Assembly: GCF_002844575.1 (NCBI RefSeq)
Contig: NZ_PIQO01000012.1
Location: forward strand, 78,122-142,121
Reading direction: 5' to 3'
Origin: Heyndrickxia camelliae
GTDB taxonomy: Bacteria; Bacillota; Bacilli; Bacillales; Bacillaceae_C
DNA: 64,000 nt
How positions within the stretch are numbered: the first letter of the stretch is position 1; each line of letters starts with the position of its first letter. The notes under the pieces were generated by a model. That model was not told the origin of the DNA, did no database searches, and saw only the letters and a list, made by a program, of their open reading frames with translations. Shown piece by piece: positions 61,446 to 64,000 of the stretch. A program made the position numbers and the translations under genes.

Positions 61446-62417
61446 ATGGAATTAAAGGGTATTCACCATGTTTCTGCCTTAACAGCAAAGGCTCCTGAAA
61501 ACTTTGACTTTTATACAAAAGTATTAGGGCTGCGGTTAGTAAAAAAGACCGTTAATCAAGATGATATTTCTGTGTATCATTTATTTTATGGCGATGAAAA
61601 AGGGAATCCTGGTACAGAATTAACATTCTTTGAAATTCCGCATGCTGCACGTACGCATGAGGGGGTAAATAGTATTTCTGCACTTTCCCTTCGCGTTGCA
61701 AATGATCAAGCACTTGTCTTTTGGAAAAAACGATTTGAGGAATTACATGTGGAACATGAAGAAATTAAAAATCGAGCTGGTCGCTCCACGCTTGCTTTTA
61801 AAGATCATGAAGGTCAACATCTGATTTTAGTTTCAGATGAGAATAATGTTGGAGTAAAAGGCGGGAAACCATGGGATAAAAGCCCAGTTCCACAGGAGTA
61901 TGGAATGCTTGGATTAGGTCCAGTGAAATTAACTGTACACTACGCACCTTCAACGATAAATGTATTGACAGATATATTGGGATTTCGATTAAAGGGACAA
62001 TATCCATCAGAAGTGGAAGGTCAGCCAGATATTCTTGTGTTTGAAACAGGTGAAGGCGGTACTGGAGCAGAGGTCCATGTCGAGGAAAGAAACGATTTGC
62101 CACCAGAACGTCTTGGACGCGGTGGGGTTCATCATGTTGCATTTCGGGTAGAGGACGAAGAAGAGTTACGAGAGTGGATTGCAAAAATCCGAGCTGCAAG
62201 ATTCCCTAATTCTGGATTTGTTGATCGTTTTTATTTCCGCTCCCTCTATTTCAGAGAACCGAATGGTATTCTATTTGAGCTTGCAACGGATGGACCAGGA
62301 TTTGATACAGATGAAGATATAGCTACTCTTGGAGAATCTCTCGCATTACCGCCATTTTTAGAAGATAAACGGGAACAAATAGAAGCGCACTTAAAACCAT
62401 TAAATACAAAACAATAG
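61446..62417 (+). CDS. mhqE: MhqE-like ring-cleaving (hydroquinone) dioxygenase
   Basis: A 323-residue protein with two VOC modules. Metal ligands of the extradiol type: His in GIHHVSALTAKAPENFDFYT (about 8), His in RGGVHHVAFRVEDEEELREW (about 226) and Glu in FREPNGILFELATDGPGF (about 277). The sequence closely matches the Bacillus mhqE/mhqA/mhqO group that protects from 2-methylhydroquinone and catechol by opening the ring. GGAGG seven bases before the ATG. Co-transcribed with mhqD, as in B. subtilis. Confidence 0.88.
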   Translation: MELKGIHHVSALTAKAPENFDFYTKVLGLRLVKKTVNQDDISVYHLFYGDEKGNPGTELTFFEIPHAARTHEGVNSISALSLRVANDQALVFWKKRFEELHVEHEEIKNRAGRSTLAFKDHEGQHLILVSDENNVGVKGGKPWDKSPVPQEYGMLGLGPVKLTVHYAPSTINVLTDILGFRLKGQYPSEVEGQPDILVFETGEGGTGAEVHVEERNDLPPERLGRGGVHHVAFRVEDEEELREWIAKIRAARFPNSGFVDRFYFRSLYFREPNGILFELATDGPGFDTDEDIATLGESLALPPFLEDKREQIEAHLKPLNTKQ

Positions 62418-62430
62418 AAAGGTGAAAGTG

Positions 62431-63042
62431 ATGAGACATATATTTGAAAAAGGGAAAAATCCTAACTCCCCAACGCTCCTACTTCTTCACGGAACGGGCG
62501 GGACAGAGCATGACCTAATCAATGTAGGAAAAATAATTTCAGAAGAAGCTTCCTTATTAGGTGTAAAAGGAAATGTGTCAGAATTTGGAATGGCCCGCTT
62601 TTTCCGCCGTCTTTCGGAAGGTGTTTTCGATGAAGAGGATTTAATTTTCCGCACGAGAGAGCTAAATGAATTCTTAGACGAAAGCGCAGAGCATTATCAA
62701 TTTGATCGGAACAATATTGTTGCAGTTGGTTATTCGAATGGAGCAAATATTGCAGCAAGCTTGCTCTTCCATTATCAAAATTCGTTGGCAGGTGCGGTTC
62801 TTTTTCATCCAATGGTGCCTAGACGCGGCATTGAAATGCCTGATTTAAGCGGAACTTCCGTATTCATCGGAGCAGGTGAAAATGACCCATTAGTACCGCT
62901 TCATGAGACCAAAGAGCTTGCAGAGTTGCTGAAAGATGCGAATGCTAATGTAGATGTACTATTTGAACAAAACGGACATCAGTTATCCGGAAACGAAGTA
63001 TATGCTGCTCGGGATTGGTTCTATAAAATTTTTTCTAAATAA
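62431..63042 (+). CDS. mhqD: MhqD-like carboxylesterase (alpha/beta hydrolase)
   Basis: A 203-residue hydrolase of the phospholipase/carboxylesterase family. Oxyanion motif LLLHGTGGTEHDL near 17, nucleophile Ser in VGYSNGANIAASLLF (about 107), acid in GAGENDPLVP and His in NGHQLSGNE. Near-identical in layout to B. subtilis MhqD. Acts with the dioxygenase in quinone detoxification, perhaps on ring-cleavage products. ATG start eight bases from AAAGG; a GTG at 62422 is an alternative. Confidence 0.88.
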   Translation: MRHIFEKGKNPNSPTLLLLHGTGGTEHDLINVGKIISEEASLLGVKGNVSEFGMARFFRRLSEGVFDEEDLIFRTRELNEFLDESAEHYQFDRNNIVAVGYSNGANIAASLLFHYQNSLAGAVLFHPMVPRRGIEMPDLSGTSVFIGAGENDPLVPLHETKELAELLKDANANVDVLFEQNGHQLSGNEVYAARDWFYKIFSK

Positions 63043-63229
63043 ACATTGAATAATGGGTGTCCTAAGTGGCCCCCATTTTATTTTTGTAGGATCTATTTTG
63101 TTTTTCAAAGTGCTTCCCTGAAGATATTTCGGATATCCTCTTTGAGCTCGAGAGTTTTCTTTTTTTGTTTGGAATATGGTTCACCTTTTTTAGGGTCCCT
63201 CCAACGCTATCACCCGTTTTTCTACACGC

Positions 63230-63930
63230 TGCGGTTTCCATCAGGTTCCCTTCTATTTTTACACACTTCTCTCCGATTTTCCCTCAGCTTTTACCCATTT
63301 TTCCTCACTCTCCCGTTTTCATCCGTTTCCGCTTTTTTTCCTCATTTCCCTCACTTTTTTACTCACTTCTCTCGGGTTTTTCCTCAGTTTTCACCCATTT
63401 TTCCTCACTCTCCCCCGTTTTCATCCGTTCCCGATTTTTTTTCCTCATTTCCCTCACTTTTTTATTCACTTCTCTCGGGTTTTTCATCAGCTTTTACCTC
63501 TTTTTCCTCACTCTCTCCCGTTTTCATCCGTTCCCGATTTTTTTTTCCTCATTTCATTCACTTTTTTACTCTTTTCTCTCGGGTTTTTCCTCAGCTTTTA
63601 CCTCTTTTTCCTCACTCTCTCAGGGTTTCATCCGTTCCCGATTTTTTTTCCTCATTCCCCTCACTTTTTTCCTCACTTCTCTCGTTTTTTTCCTCAGCTT
63701 TCACCCATTTTTCCACACTCTCTCACGTTTTCATCCGTTCCCGCTTTTTTTTCCTCATTCCCCTCACTTTTTTCCTCACTTCTCTCGAGTTTTTCCTCAG
63801 CTTTTACCTCTTTTTCCTCACTCTCTCACGTTTTCATCCATTCCCGCTTTTTTTTTTCCTCATTCCCCTCACTTTTTTCCTCACATCCCTCGGGTTTTTC
63901 CTCTATCATCACGATTTTTCTATACTCCAA
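63230..63930. repeat. Tandem array, about six units of 102-105 bases built from ~21-base subunits
   Basis: The marker TTCATCC(G/A)TTCCCG or a close variant recurs near 63319, 63421, 63523, 63628, 63731 and 63833. Each period contains T-run-ended subunits such as CTCACTTCTCTCGGGTTTTT of about 20-21 bases. The composition is pyrimidine-rich on the plus strand. The long plus-strand frame across it is a by-product. The remaining parts of 63043-64000 hold no gene. Confidence 0.8.
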
Positions 63931-64000
63931 CGTTTTTTCACCGTTTACTACGGTTCTTCCCACTCTTAAGAATTGATTCCACCCTACATGATTTTTCCAA

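Noticed and set aside
63230..63930. Possible CRISPR array at the right end
   Set aside because: Units are adjacent and imperfect with no distinct spacers, and no cas gene is present.
63046..63969. Long plus-strand frame of 307 codons rich in Phe, Ser and Leu
   Set aside because: It is produced by the T/C-rich tandem array, has no ribosome site and no family features; repeat periods of 102-105 are not a constant multiple of three.
1..64000. rRNA, tRNA, T-box, riboswitches and intact insertion sequences
   Set aside because: I looked for conserved RNA motifs and transposase genes and saw none; short structured RNAs could escape visual reading.

Overview
The window is a low-GC chromosomal segment of an endospore-forming member of the Bacillaceae, close to Bacillus in the broad sense. 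I base this on several gene orders I know from Bacillus subtilis: sigV-rsiV-oatA, yoaS-yozG-yoaT, malK-malR-yflS, mhqE-mhqD and Zur-controlled znuACB. A KinB-like sporulation kinase, strong GGAGG ribosome sites, many TTG/GTG starts and a class D sortase fit the same picture. I see no rRNA, tRNA, CRISPR array, prophage or intact insertion sequence.

Layout. 0-12 kb: a small FbpB-like protein, DUF3892 protein, HIT hydrolase, VOC protein, ketopantoate reductase-like protein, LysR regulator with a divergent MdtG-like exporter, two overlapping DinB genes beside a dead VOC gene and a WYL regulator, manganese catalase, DUF445 protein and a CycA/AapA amino-acid permease. 12-23 kb: KinB-like kinase, several GNAT acetyltransferases, a GntR regulator, an NAT-like Cys-His-Asp protein, an XRE regulator with small membrane proteins, an XRE-TPR regulator facing a frameshifted MFS exporter, and many gene remnants. 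23-32 kb: an operon of zinc-ribbon protein, site-2 protease and broken membrane protein; the malate system yflS/malR/malK; yoaS-yozG-yoaT. 32-40 kb: DinB, SDR, a decayed protease, SRPBCC protein, TetR remnant, and a three-gene ABC-2 exporter with an intergenic repeat at its 5' end. 40-46 kb: a class I glutamine-amidotransferase hydrolase, the zinc importer with three Zur boxes, and a NarL-type two-component system. 46-50 kb: the SigV lysozyme-resistance operon. 50-53 kb: DinB-ArsR-SRPBCC operon and a DJ-1 protein. 53-61 kb: a cell-surface module made of a giant repeat adhesin with an LPNTA sorting signal, its class D sortase, and a secreted PNGase A-like protein. 61-64 kb: marR-mhqE-mhqD quinone detoxification and a tandem repeat array.

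How genes work together: MalK senses an extracellular dicarboxylate and MalR probably drives yflS; ZnuA captures zinc for ZnuB/ZnuC under Zur; RsiV holds SigV until lysozyme appears, after which OatA O-acetylates peptidoglycan; the sortase attaches the neighbouring adhesin; MhqE and MhqD remove electrophilic quinones under a MarR repressor.

The most striking general feature is decay. About a dozen genes carry frameshifts, several at homopolymer A/T runs, including the adhesin. This is either real pseudogenisation or slippage, or uncorrected indels in the assembly, and deserves a read-level check before any gene is called dead.
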